Notes: a model not told the origin generated them from the sequence alone. DNA of 64,000 bases from Macrosoma leucophasiata (GCA_036365455.1 JAWQUS010000002.1:9548001-9612000); one strand, 5' to 3'; shown: positions 28,501 through 43,500, numbered from the stretch's first letter. Translations and numbers: made by a program.

Positions 28501-31500
28501 AACAAAATTAGTCAAAATACTATCGCTACTTTACGCTCTCTTTATAGATATAAAAACTTTTTACCCACCGGCACAAAGATTCTCCTGGTTCGTTCTATTA
28601 TTTTACCCACTCTTGATTATGCTGATGTTTGTTTCTCAGATATCTCACAAGAACTTCTCAACAAATTGGATCGATTACTTAATACTTCCATTCGCTTTAT
28701 CTTTGGCCTGCGAAAATATGACCACATCTCCCTCTATCGTTCTAAGCTTAAATGGCTTCCTATCCGCCAGAGACGTTCCTGGCGGATACTCTGTTTTCTT
28801 TTTTCAATCATTAACGATCCATGTTCTCCGAATTATCTTCAAACAAAATTTAACTTTCTCGGTGACTCTCACAGTCTTTCTCTTCGGTCATCGGAGAATT
28901 TGACGCTTGCAATACCTTCCCACCATTCTGTTTTTTTGTCGAAATCTTTGGTAATATCTGCGATTAAGCTCTGGAACACGCTGCCCCTTGACATTCGTAA
29001 GTCTCCCTCTAAGTTTTCATTCAAACGAAAGCTCTATAGTCACTTCCTGGAATCGATGCCTTAGTTTTAACTTTCTGTCGTCCTATGCATATATATCTAT
29101 AATATATATTTATAATATATTATTATATATATTATCTATATACTGTATAAGCTATGTATATATTATTTATGATACGTAAATATAATAATTATATCTAATA
29201 TATTTTTAATCTTTTTATTGATTGTTAAATACAATTTATAATGTTTTTGTTTCTAAACAGTACCTATTTCTTACTGTCCATTTAGTTTTTATTATTGCAC
29301 CCCTACTATCAGTATCCCACTACCTCAAGGTTGACTGGTAGAGAATGCCCTATGGCATTAAGTCCGCCTTATGTACTAGGTGCATTAAAGTTTAAATAAA
29401 TACATAAATAAATATTAAATTTTATATAACCGCAGTTTCGTATGTTGTGGATGCCTGTTTTGAATGATAGATATGATCTGAAGACATGCCAAATTCACGG
29501 ATACTGTCAATGCCTATTCACTCTTTAGTGATGCAATTATCTCTTGAATTTAAATTTCACTGTATTTCCAAATAGTTGTTAGTTTTGAGTCATTTACCTA
29601 AAAGTAATAAAGCGCAAGCTGAAAACTCGTTCAAAGCGGCTATGTGTAATGGAGTATAGCCAAAATTGTCTGGTGCATTAGGATCTGCTCCGTTAGTGAG
29701 TAGTAGACGAGCCACGTCGCAGGCTCGGGCTCCCCGGACTATGGCGCAGTGCAGCGGCGTCCGACCGTCGTTGTCTCTAGCTCGTACGTTTGCCCGCTTT
29801 CCTACCAGTAGTTCCACCACTTCCACGGATTGCGCCAAAGCCGCTATAAGTAATAAAAAATAAAATTATTACAATAATTATTATATTTTAGAAGCTAGCG
29901 TTATTATAATCTAGCATGCTTTGTTGTGACTGAATTTCCGAAAGAAATCCCTTGGTAATATCAGGTTACTTACGGATTTTTCTAGAAATTTGCCATGTAT
30001 ACTTAAGCAAAATATAAATATAAATAAGGTAAAAGCACCAATTATTGACACTATAAGAAGCAAGGTTGTTAATTTTATTTTTTTATTGATTTAAAAATAA
30101 ATATCATTGAATTTTTTTTCTACAATATCTTAATTAGTCTTTTTATTAATTATATTCATTTTTATTAATAATATTTTATTAAATTTAATTAGTAATTTTT
30201 GATGATAGAATAGATTATCCGGATACACCAATTATTGACAGGTAAAAAAATCGAATGATCTAATTATTGATATGTACTATTTTTAAATAAAATAACTAAA
30301 AATTTGCTATTAATATATGATATTGTTAATTTTCCATACTATATTAATTTAAGAAAAAAAGAGTTATTGTAATTAGCTGGAAAAAATCGCCGTTTCTCTA
30401 ATCGCTGAGCGACGAAAAGTTTATTTCTTTTATTATTAAATATTTAGTGTTTTTCATAAACAATAATTTTTCTTTAATTGCTCAAATAATAGAGATTTAT
30501 TAAAAATATATATAATGATTATTAATAATTTAGATAATTAGATATATCTTAAAATAAGATAGACTGTCAATAATTAGGTCTCTGTCAGTAATTGGTGCTT
30601 TTACCTTACCTATTTGTACCGCGAGAGGTGCAAAGTTGTCTAAAAGAATCTACTGATAATATAAGCATATTATTATTACTTTTACGACATAACTATGTAA
30701 AAAATTATATTAAGAAACAACTTCACGCGCCATTACAGACCAGACCTGGTGCGTGAGATGGCATGGCACGTGTTGAGTCTGGTCTATGCGTGACAATGCT
30801 CCATACTCTCGCGCGCGTTCGACACTACCAATTACCACTTATCGAAACCAAACTTTTTTTTACGGGTATCGCTGTTCTTCTCCATAGTTGCTTTCCTTCT
30901 TTATGACTTAACAAACACAAACCGTGGTTGGCGATAGAAGATGTTTTAATATCATCGGAACAGGTAAATAGTATGAGAATATCACAGTTTTCATGTGGAT
31001 TTCCCATACGATGTTTCGAATACTCTGTTCAGCTTACTGTTAAAAATGACTTACCAAATGTAGTTGATGATGCAGAGGTTTATATGTAGGTAGACGACGT
31101 GACTGCCATTGTCTCTGCACCCACTGGTCTCGAATATTAGCGTATTTCCCTTAATGCGAAGAAGCCTTGTAGAATTAGGCCAATCAATGAGCGCTTCATA
31201 TCCCAAGAGAAAGCAGCCATATTCTGCATGTCCGTTTCATTTCATGCACTACGTGTCCCAAAAGTAGGCTGGCACACTGAGCATGACCGTCAACCGCTAC
31301 CGAATACTGGGGTGGCTCATTCACAGCCTAACGCCGCTGTCACATCTGTACCGGTCCGGCAGTAGCTTCACACAGGCAACTGAACCCAAAGATGCTAAAT
31401 GCATTAAAATTCATGCAAAACAACTAGCGGTCTCACCTAAATGCAAAGAAGTTTGCCCTCTAGAATTAGGCCAGTCGATGTGCGCTCCATGTCCCAAAAG

Positions 31501-34500
31501 TAAGCTGGCACACTCCGCATGACCGTCAACCGCTGCCAAATGCAATGCGGTGGCTCGTTCACAGCCTAACGCCGCTCTCACATCAGCCCCCGCATCCAAC
31601 AATAGCTTCATGCAGGCAGCCGAGCCTAAAGATGCTGCCACGTGTAATGGTGTCTGGGTGAAAACCTGAAATTGGTATATTTCGTTTCGTGGAGAATCAG
31701 TAATAGGGAATAAAAACTTTCATTTGATCGCTCCTAAAGGATGTCCAGGGCATGTATAACCTCTCTGATCCAGACCATAAGACCATGTTGGCCGTCGCCG
31801 TGTTAAACTAAGTCTTAACAATACAACACAAGAAACTGATCGACGTGCCGCGTATCACGTCGAACCCGCACCCACGTCCGACCCTAGTTGACCCGTGAGG
31901 CGTTATTCCGGTATTCACCAACCGATTTCTGTTATACCTCGCATAATATATCTTACCCTCTCAGCTGTAACATGAACAAAAAAACAAGCAAAAGTGTCAG
32001 GGTGAAAATCTAAAACGCTTGGCTGAAAATCTGAAGGGGCCGTGATGTCTGTTCGATATTCGATATGTCTATTCTATATCATCTTTTTTTGTTGGCTATC
32101 TACCGAGCATGCTCAGAAGGATCATTTCTTAGATCAGAGTATACCTAATGACATCGCTCTGGTAGACTTGCCTCAATGAAATGGTTAAACAATTCATTAA
32201 GTTGGTTGCGATACAAATGCATAACATTTACAAGAACTGCCCGTTGAATAACAAACGAAATTAATCTGGGATTTATTTGAAATAAAACACACAAACGCAC
32301 CTGCGGTGTGTCAGGGCAGGCGCCGGCTTCCAGCAATGCGCTGACGACTTCGGGCGCATCGCTCAGCACCGCGTAGTGTAGCGGTGAATGTTCACTCAGC
32401 CCCGCATTTACGTCAGCGCCGTGGCATATCAATGCCTGAACAAAAAAAATTGAAATATTACAAAACACAGCCACGTTAATCTGTGCGGGATAATCTTAGG
32501 ATCGAATCTTGGAAATGCGACGCGTTATTCAACATGTATCGTTTAAAAATTGTATCTGGAAGGTTTTAAATTATTCGCAATTTTTGTAAAAATTATACAG
32601 ATTATGCTATATTTTGTAGACAAATTTAAAATATCACTGTAAAAGTATATTATTTCACCTGAAAATCGCGGGCACACCTAATCAACAAAATGTATTCTTA
32701 CATATTATAAAGTAAAGTCCCCCTATTTTCTCTGTCTGTATGTATGTAACTGGGACCGACGGCTTAACGTGCCCTCCGAAGCACAGAAACGCGCATTTTA
32801 ATTTGCCACTAGCGGTCACCCATCACACACCCGACCGCGCCCGTATCGCACAACCGAGTAGATTGCTTGCGATCTACACCAACCGCGAGTCCATGCGCGC
32901 TTCCGCGTCTAACTTACGAATAATAATATAATTATAGTCTACTCTGCACTGTTTTTTTTTTTTGAACATCTAAAAAGTACAGTCTTCAAATGTTGAATTC
33001 GTCTGTATGGTATCACTCTATCTTCATTTCGTATTTATAATAATCTAACTTTGAATATCAATTGGTTTAGCGTACCTTAACACATGACAAAGATTTTGCA
33101 CTGGCTGCGCAGTGAAGCGCTGTCGCTTTCCCATCAGACACAGGAGCCCACATGTTGGGGTCGGCCTTATGTTCTAACAGCAATCTCACACATTCCTCGT
33201 TTGCTACCAAGTTGCTCAGATGTAGACAGGTCCTGAAAACATTACACAGTTTTGAAAGTTAAAATAACAATATCACGTCGAAAAGTAACAAAAGTTTATT
33301 GATTTGAAGTTTTATTTCTTGCAGTGATATGGCAGACAAACTTGTGTAGGCATCCAGCTCATGACAAAGTTCTATTATTATTCATCCATTGTGTCTCGCG
33401 CAGTGAAGTTCAGAAAATATACTCGAGCTCCTACACAACAACTCTAGTTGTTGTGTAGGAGGTCGAGGACGTAGGCATCACCGCATTACCTAGTTTATCT
33501 GCCGCCAACTGGTAGTGTTCAGTACTATCGTATTCCGGTTAGATGGTAATGTATGGTCCCGTAATAACTATCACAGAGACATAACAACTAAGGTCTCAGG
33601 GGTGGCAACACATCTGCATTTTGACCTCTGGTCTATAGGCTGCATTCATCACTTAACATCAATGTGAATTGCATGCTTGGTTGCCACCTTCATTACATAT
33701 AAGCTGAAAGCCTCTTGCGCTCGTCGATTGTTCTATGAACTTCTATTCAGTATGCTACGGCCGTCCCAAGACGTGTCGTCTATTTACAGTACGCGCACAA
33801 CTTAAATGCCACTGAGTGACCTTGCCTGCATGAACTTTGCACCAGTCTCTTAGCTCGCGACGACGACACCGATGAGAAAGAGAGGAAATTTCAATGTTAC
33901 CCTGACGAAAGCGAACTACATCCATATTTTCGCCCTAGCGTATCCCTAACTTCTAATACCGTAAAATCGCCTTCATCGCAGCGATTTGTAGTAACTTCAC
34001 GAACTCAGTTTTTTGAGCAATACGTACCGATAGAAAAACATATCTCTGTTCATTTATTTCTTTTCTATTTTCTATCAATTCCATTAATAAGAAAGTTTTT
34101 TTCTTACAGAGATATTTTTTCTATCTGTACGCATTGCTCAAAAATTTTGAACGTCTCATTCAAAAGGTACAGCCTTGTAACAGGACGATAAACCAGTTGA
34201 ACGATCGAGATTTACCAATGGAATCCCTGTAGCATCCCATACGAAATTATTATACTACTAACAATGATTTTGAATTTTCAAATACAATTACCTGCCGTCG
34301 TCATCATGACTGTTTGGATCTGCTCCCAGTTTGAGTAGCCTGGCCAAAAGTGGACCCCGGCCCAGCCAGCATGCCCACAGGGCTGCCGTTCGTATGCCTG
34401 TATTGTCTGCTTGCGATGCGAAGGTTATGGCGTCGTCGTATTGTCCCGACTCTACAAGCGCAGATAACTCCTCGGCATATGGTAGATGCCTCAATGTCTG

Positions 34501-37500
34501 CACGATCTCCTCTATAAAACAAAACACTGTCATGTCATAAATATTTACTTTTATGTACTCTTAGATAACTCTGTTGTAACGCACTTTCTATTTTTATACA
34601 CGCACCCCAATTTCGATCACTCGTTGTTTATAAGATAATGTCCACAAACTTATATCCTTTATTTTATATTCTATGGAATCTTCCTTGGACTTGCAACCAC
34701 AAATATTCGCATTCCTAGTATTAGTTTTTTCATTCATGTAATGTCATTCATTCGAATCCAATATCCGATGCTATTGATTTCTACATTAAACATGTTATGT
34801 TATTTAAATCTTAATTTACATTTAATATTCTTACAGATTTGAAGAAGATGCTTAAGGGTTAGCTATTATGGGTTATTTTATTTTTAAAGAAAAATGGAAA
34901 GAAAAATTTGACTTCAGGCGAGGCTCGAACTCGCGACCTACTGGGAATCTAGTCCAGCCGCTCTTCCAATTGAGCTACTGAAGCCCTGCCCGATTTGTCA
35001 AATCTTTCCTTCACATCTATTGCATTGCTTTATGGTAGCAGCAGCGCCATCTATTACCAACTATGCTAGTTAGGCAACCGATATAATAGACTTTTCAGTT
35101 TATTGAATATCGTAAGGAAGTCGCTTTTACCCTTAATAATTGTTTTATATTATTTCGCATTAACACATGCTTGTGAAATATATTTTATTTTTAAAGAAAA
35201 ATGGAAAGAAAATTTTTTTTCTTTCCATTCCTCGCCTGAAGTCAAATTTTTCTTTCCATTTTTCTTTAAAAATAAAATATATTTCACAAGCATGTGTTAA
35301 TGCGAAATAATATAAAACAATTATTATGGGTTATTTTTTCATAAGGATAGGCTTTCTTCATCTTGATTGTGTTTATTCAACTTTTGTTCCTCACCTTCAA
35401 AATCGACATTCGCTTCTATTAGCGTTATGTTTAATACAATATTGGTCATAAAAATATTAATTAACTGTAGTAAATAATAATAAATAACTAGTATAGGTCG
35501 CGCCACGTAAAAAGAACGCTGGCGGTCAAGCTGCGCGTCATGTGTTTTTATTTCATTTTATGTTATTCTATGTAATATAGTTTTCAATCTGCCTACCAAT
35601 ACACGAAACCGCAAGCGAAAGCTAGATCAAAAATAAACCAATAGGGCTAGTACTTTCGTGCGCGAGTGTACCGATGCGCGAACACATCCCTTCTACTTTC
35701 TTCCAGCGTTCTTTTTACGTGGGGCGACCTATAATCATAATAATAATATATATATATATAATATGTCGCTATATAATTGATGTATATTAGACGATCTTAT
35801 TATATCTAATACATTCTATGATGTCGGTTCGATTTCAACAAGTGGACATCTGTATTATTCTGTCTAGATGAATCAGAGCAGGGTACTAACCTACTTCCCA
35901 AATATCTCTGGAAGGTTTGACCCTGATCCTGTCACCCAAATCGACGGCGTGTGCTGACTCATCACTGGATATGTAACCAGCCTCCCCCTCATCGGAATCT
36001 TCTGGCACCTCCGTGATATTGTCGCCCCATCGCGTACTTCCCTCGCGATACCCCTGCAGATTGCAACAATTAATATGTACATGAATTGGTAAAACACATT
36101 AAGGTGAGGTGGTATTTGTCTGCCCGAGACCACGGAAGCTGAAAAGCGACCGAAACGTCGGGTTCGATTTTAAATAATCATTTTAATTTAATATACGCGA
36201 GATATATCCAAAAACTAGTTTTATATCAAAACACATTCAGTTTTATAAAATTGAACGTTCTTTGACGACTGAAGTTTCTCCTATCATCTGGGCTGATTTT
36301 TATTTAATTTTTTGCTCTTATCTCTTTTTGATAGGGCGTAGGGATGGATTTCTCGGCCGCCAAATAGAAGTGTTCAGGCCTATCGTGTTGTAGTTCGATG
36401 GCAGAGTATGGCATGATAAATTCCGAAACAGTAATCATCGTATGCCTCAAAAGTGACAGTTTATCTGCATCGAAACTCCTAGTGGCTTTTTTTTTTGTCC
36501 AATAGTGGACGTCTTGCAGCTGAAATTATGATGATGATCCACTTACCAGCAATGTGAACTGAATACTTCTTTGTATTCTTTTATTACATAATTTTATCTA
36601 CTTGCCGTTAAATGGTAGTGTTCAGCACTATCATGTACTAGTCAGGTGAAAATATATGGAACTGTAATTTGCAGCACTTACCTATGTAAAAAGCAGTGAC
36701 ACCGCTTCTTCATTGACATCTCTGGTCTTTATGTAGATTTAATATCTATGTGAACTGTTGCATGCTTGTTTGCCAATTCATGACATAAAAAAAAATAAAA
36801 CATAATCTCTCCCGTCTCTTTTTCGACACCGTACCACCCGCCGAAGAGAGAAGTTTCACCCTCACCGACTGGACACCTGGCAGTGCTCAACGGTGCGGTT
36901 TTCTCGTTCGTTTCTGCCCAGAACGTGTAAATTGTGGATCGAACTTCCCTCTGAGGTGTTCCCTCGGTGCTACAATATGGGGTTCTTCAAAAATGGCGAC
37001 AAAAGAGTCCTTCAGGGCTGACAGCGCGTTGGCAACTCCCCTGGTGTTGCAAATGTTCATAGGCGACGGTGACCACTTAACATCAGGTCTGCTTGTCTGT
37101 CAACTTAATGAAATAAAAAAAATCTTTGTTACTTTTTTCAATCGTCTGGCCAGCAACTCGACCGCCTAATTGTATCACATGGGTCTCTGCTTGTTTTTAT
37201 GTAATGAAATTGGCAAACAAGCATGCAGTTCACATTGATGCATTGATGACTGCAGTAGGCTGTAGACACCCACACAAACACCAGAGGTCAAAATGCAGAT
37301 GCGTTGCCACCCCTGAGGCGCTATTTATACAGAAACGGCGTAAGGTGAAGGTGCGGTGCAGGCAGCAGGCACGCCGCTTCAGTGTAATTCTCGAATGTCA
37401 CCTTGTACAATTTCTATGAAAACATTTTGAAGTGGTACACGCCTGCGCTGCGCCTGCACCGCACCTTCATCTTACGCAGTTTCTGTATAAATGATGCCTT

Positions 37501-40500
37501 ATAATAAATAATAATAATAATGGCAACCCATTATACGTTCCACTGCTGGGCACGAGTCTCTCCCCTTTTTGGGGGAGAGACGACGGAAAGTTTAACGACT
37601 GCTATCTATCGATAGCAACCGGAACCGACGGCTTAACGTGCCCTCCAAAGCACGGAAATGCGCGTTTAATTTGCCACTAGCGGTCACACACCCGATGGCG
37701 CCTAGTGCTTAACCGAGTAGATCGCTCATGATCTACACCAGCCACGGGGCCATGCGCGTTTCATGATGCCTTAGACCTAAGTTATTATGTCTCTGTGATA
37801 GTTATTACGAGGCCACACATTACCATCTAAACGGAACACGATAGTTCTTAACACTACCATTTAGCGGTACATAAATTAGGTAATACGGTGGTGCCTACGC
37901 CCTCGACCTGCCAGACTGGAACTCTATCACCTTGTCGTCTATGATACCGATTACGATAACTTGACTATTGCTTTTGGTCTACAATTTAATGTCTATCTGA
38001 AAAAAAGTCTTTTTGACTTGTTTAAAAAATAATGATAACTTTATCTAATTTTAAAACAAGGTTTGATCTGAGAATATCATAACAGAATTTATCGCAGTTT
38101 TTATAGCCAATTCACTAACGTGAAGCACTAATATTATACTTAACTTTTATGTCACATTTCGAAAAACAAGATTGCAGTTAAATTGCTTATTAATGACATA
38201 CTCGTAGGCTGCATCGTGTGACATCATTATCTTTAGCTGTTTATTTTATTAATCTTCCTGTGTGTGTGTTCGTGACTACAGGTACTTTCTTAGTCGACTT
38301 GATTGAATTAAGTTATATTTTTAACCGACTTCAAAAAAAGGAGGAGGTTCTCAATTCGTCTGGATCTTTTTTTTTATGTAGGTATGTTTACCGATAATTT
38401 GAAAACGCCTGTACCGATTTGGATATTTTTTTTTTGTTTGAAAGGGTATATTGCACATTTGGTCCCATTGTAACCATGTCAATATGTGATGCCGGGATCC
38501 TGGAGAAATCGAGAGAACTCTTCAAATTTCATTGCACACTTGAAAGATTTTCGATATTTTTTATAATAATAATGTTCCGTGCCTTGTGGCGGTATAGTTA
38601 AATTTTTTAATTTAGTTAAATTGTAGTCAATTTAAAAAAGAAATGTGCTTTGTGTGCAATGTTTTTTTTGGTAGTGACGGGGGGTAAGGATGTTTTTTAG
38701 TTTTAATATAATTGAAAGAATATTTACACATAATTGGATAAACCTGCCTCGATAAAGTTACACATATATATGTGTTTAAATATATTAAGTTGTACCTAAT
38801 GGTTACTTTTAAAAAATATATACAATTTAAAAAATATGTATTTAAAAAATGAACAGCAGTAACCAACTGACTGATATTAAATCGGTCTACATTTTTGAAG
38901 TTGATCGGTTTCTTTTGCATAGTTTCAAAAACATTTACAAATATTGTATTTAAAGTCAACATAATTATGTAGTGGGACATAATTATTATATGGGCTTAGG
39001 GTTTACTGTGTGAGACGTATATACAACCACCTGTACCAATCGCGGGATTTAAATTATTATGTACATAATATATACATAATATAAAAATTTGTAATGATGT
39101 CGCGAACAATTTAAACGATATAAAATTTTTGTATCGGTAGTTAAAGAATGTGATGATAACACTCTACGGATAAAATAAACACAGTCGACGAAAATAGCAC
39201 CGACACATTCAAAAATCTCACATCACTTCAAACGATTGTTACAAATTGAGATATTTAACCTTTTTCTTTTTGATGTTCCTCTGAGGTTTTGTAGGCATGA
39301 TTCGCGGGAATAATACGCGCGTATAGTATCATGACGCCCGTCCGCGCACCACTGAACACTGAAAGCTTGACTTCATCCGTCGAGTCCCTTACCGTCAAAT
39401 ATAAACATCATTGTGAGATCTCTTTCAATTTAATTTTCACTGCGTTCATTCAAAAAATCTCTAGAAATAATAGACGGAGCGACACTCCCACGCAATCTTT
39501 TGGACTTCCACGTTTACTTGTCTCCTTCATAAATAGATTTGTTATTGATCATGTCACGGCCTTAGACAATATTATTTTTATGTTTACAAGATCAGGAACT
39601 TATTCGTATCTGTCCCTGTGATGTCATAATAAAATATATGCTGCAATAATAATAACATCTAGAACGCTCATAAAATAATGAGATTTTATAATATGTTGAA
39701 TGAGGTTAAATGAGACATCGATTTTATTTTGATGAATCATTAAAAATTTCATCTAACGACCTATGTTTGCTTCCAAAGAAATTTGCACTTTTTCTTCGTA
39801 CATTCGTATAACCGAATTACATTACCAGCACTGTACTACAAGGAAAAATATTCTTCGTGCTAACCCTAAACGTAACTTTGTCATACACAATGAATTACTT
39901 GCATGTTTTATTTGCAGTTTTTTTTTTAATTTAGAATATTGGTATCATATCTTAACTACTGTTAAAAATGTTATTATCTCTTTCATTCAGAATTTTCTTC
40001 CACTACAAAATAATTCTTCCGCTAGTGGGTGGTGGGATTTTTTTTGATGTAATGGAAGTGGTAAACAATCATGCAGTTCACATTGATGTTAAGTGATGAC
40101 TGCAGCCTATAGACACCCATACAAAGACCAAGGTCAAAATGCAGATGCGTTACCACTTCTAAGGCCTAAGGTGTTATAGCTCTGTGCCGAAAATTACAGG
40201 GCCGTACATTACCACCTGACCGGAACACGATAGTGCTGAAAACTACCATTTAGCGGCAAGTATATTATGTAATGCGGTGGTGCCTACGCCCGCGAGCTCC
40301 GTCACTGGAGCACTACCACCATATAAAATATATGGGATACGATATAACCCCGACGGGAGTATAACAGAATATAACAAGTTGTAACAAATATTATTAAGAA
40401 CAATCAACAATATATATATTTCCTACAACGATAACTTTACAAGCCAGCTTTAAAAAAATATTTAGCAAAATTGACCGCTAAACTGTCTGCCGACGATATT

Positions 40501-43500
40501 GATATTTTAAGTAACATCTACGGAATTGTACGAAAGGCAGTTGTTTCATTCTAGACCCACTCAATGTACAGTTTACCAAAGAAGCGAATATTTCAAGAAT
40601 TTAGGGAAAAATAAAGATAATTTCATTAAAACTAATATTTATTTGTTAAATTTAGTACATTTTGAAATTTCAAACTGTGGAAGTGTTTAACCTCTTTATT
40701 TCTTAATTACCTTACTATCTGTAGGATTGGAGGGGTATAGAGTAGTACCTACTGTAGTATTTTTTAAATTACATGTTTTAAAAGATATAAACGGCTGTTT
40801 TTTTTTTTTTCAAATAAGCTAACTTACAAAAGTCTTAACCCCACACCGGGTAGGTGTAAACAAAACAAAGGTATAAACTTGTATCGTGGGTGCCATTATT
40901 CACACACAAATACCCAGTCTCGAACGAAATATCTGTAGGACGTACAGTTATTTGTGCCGCTACAGGGATCAATTATTCCCTAATTTAATAGCGAAATATA
41001 TTCTGATAAAACGCATTTTTAATGCGAATCGTGTCTTACTATGCTTTTGTTATTAACGTGGCCCGACCGCGTTGAAAGTGGCTCACTAAATCAATATTTA
41101 AAAACATGTCATAATTTAAACCTTAACCATCTGGTGCGCGCCAAAATGTACAAACAATTAATACGAACTTCCACATTTAGGGCTGCAAATACATACTTTA
41201 TTTTATGTTGCCTACTTATTCCTGCAAGTTGCCTCTAGCTACCTTTCACAAACTATTTTATATTCAACATCATCATCACGTTAGCTGAAAGACGCCACTG
41301 CTGTACAAAAGCTTCTCCAACGACGCCCACACCAGAGTTGTGCATCATTGTGGAGAGAAAGAAGAGAGATTTTATATTCATGCCAGGGCAATTTCGAGGT
41401 AGTGAGGGTACTGGTGGTAGAGCTCCAGTGGCGGAGCTCGCGGGCGAAGGCACCACCGCATTACCTAATATACTTGCCGCTAAATGGTAGTGTTCAGCAC
41501 TATCGTGTTCCGCTCAGGTGGTAATGTACGGCCCTGTAATTTCCGGCACAGAGGCATAACACCTCAGGCCGCAGGAGTGGTAACCTATCTGCATTTTGAC
41601 CTCGGTCTTTGTGTAAGTGTCTATAGGCTGCAGTCATCACTTAACATCAATGTGAACTGCATGCTCGTTTGCCACTACCATAACATTAAAAAAATGTGAA
41701 CGTGGAACTGACTGGAATAACGATGAACCGATGCGTAACAGCGGAACTTTTATAACGGACAAATTGGACAATCTTCTGATGCAATTTACTATACTAAGCG
41801 ACGCAAAGGCTCCTTCGGGCTTTGTTTACAATAATAACACGGGAAAAGGCTTCATAGTATGGCCAAAAAATATTTTTCGTATGATTAATCACAGGTAAAC
41901 TAAATCTAAGAGTCAGTCACCAGTAAAAAGTAGAGTCATTATTAGACTAATTGTTTTTGTGTCTACTACTCAAACTCTCAAAAATTCATTTAATCACTTG
42001 GAAATAATAGAATTTGCTTGTGATAGGTCAAATTACAAATATAAAATTAAAGCGAATAACAACTGATACGTTGATTAATATGTCAAATTAAATAAATTAA
42101 TAATAGTCCAAAAATACTTAATAATAAAAATAGGTATCAACAGAATGTTCCATACTCTCTTTTACAAACGGCAAGATAAGACTAAACAAAAAAATATGGG
42201 ACATTCCTTGTCATTCACTGGCAGAGTTCCAAAGCCCACATTACTGAGAAAAACCTGCCAAAACAAAACTCAGTAGGGTCTTTTCAAAATATGTTCCTTA
42301 AAACTATTTTCACAATATGAAACTTATAACTATGTTTTACAATGTCAAGTACAATGCACATTCATTTCACAAAATTATTGTTTAGTCTTGTGGAGCTAGA
42401 CCAGCATTTGTCCAGGCATCTCTATCCTTTAGATAGTCATCGAGTCTATAGTACGCATTTTTACATAGTGTGCGTTTAATACATGACTTAAATTTATTAT
42501 CTGTAAGTTCAAGAATGTTGTACGGAATTTTGTTATAAAACTGTATACAACATGTTAAAAAACATTTATGTGTTTTCGATAGGCGAAAACTTGGAAATAC
42601 TAATTTATTTTTATTTCTGGTATTATAAGTATGTATATCATTAATTTTCTTAAATAAGTGCAAGTTTTTCCTAGCATACAATATATTTTCATAAATATAT
42701 TGGCAAGGGACCGTCATTATATTTATTTGCTTGAATAATTCTTTCAAGGAGTCACGACTATTTAAGTTATATATCGCTCTAATAGCTCTCTTTTGTAATA
42801 TAAATATTGAATCAATTTCAGCTGCCCGACCCCACAACAAAATACCGTAGGACATGACACTGTGAAAGTAGCTGAAATAAACGAGTCTCGCAGTGTCGAC
42901 ATCCGTAAAACTCTCTACTGCAGCATTACAAAAGTGCGCTCCACGGCACACTGGGGCTCTGCAAAGCATTAAAATGAAAATAATAGAGAAGCGCTAGTAG
43001 AGGCATATATACACTTTTTTGCAAAAAATACAAAATTAATACTCGTGCGGATGATTAGGCATAGTAAAATAGATCAGTGATATGACTTAATTATTTTTAG
43101 TAAACAGTGGGTACAACAAGGTTTCGCAACTGGGTTTCGTTTTCTGTTAGGACACCGTCAAATATTTAGTTTTAAAAGTGTGTGTCTTAAGTTGAGAAAG
43201 TTTGATGTAACTGCTGTTCCGCTGTAATTGCCGATTTACCAAACATGTTGCATTCAACTTCAACACTCCGTGCCCGGCCCTGTATTTTCTTGACCAGGGG
43301 GAAAAAAAATAAGCCAAGTTTCTATCATTCTATCATCAATGTGAAGTAGTATTGAAGGTACGATTGCTTGTCACTCTCATGTCATAAATATTATTTTTAT
43401 AATTTAAGCAGTTTTACTGGATGAAGACAAATTAATTTTACGTACTGGCAACCCTACTTCCAATATTAACGCGTCATTACCACACACTGCAGGCCACACT

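Larger units (their letters stand above)
37193..37933 (-). mobile_element. SINE-like family A split by two insertions
   Basis: Reverse copy with its 3' half at 37193-37316 and 5' half at 37763-37933; the gap holds a foldback MITE and then a retroposon. Confidence 0.82.

Noticed and set aside
41253..41456. Minus-strand frame near 41.3 kb
   Set aside because: Half of it lies in a SINE-like copy, and the rest has no similarity or splice signals.
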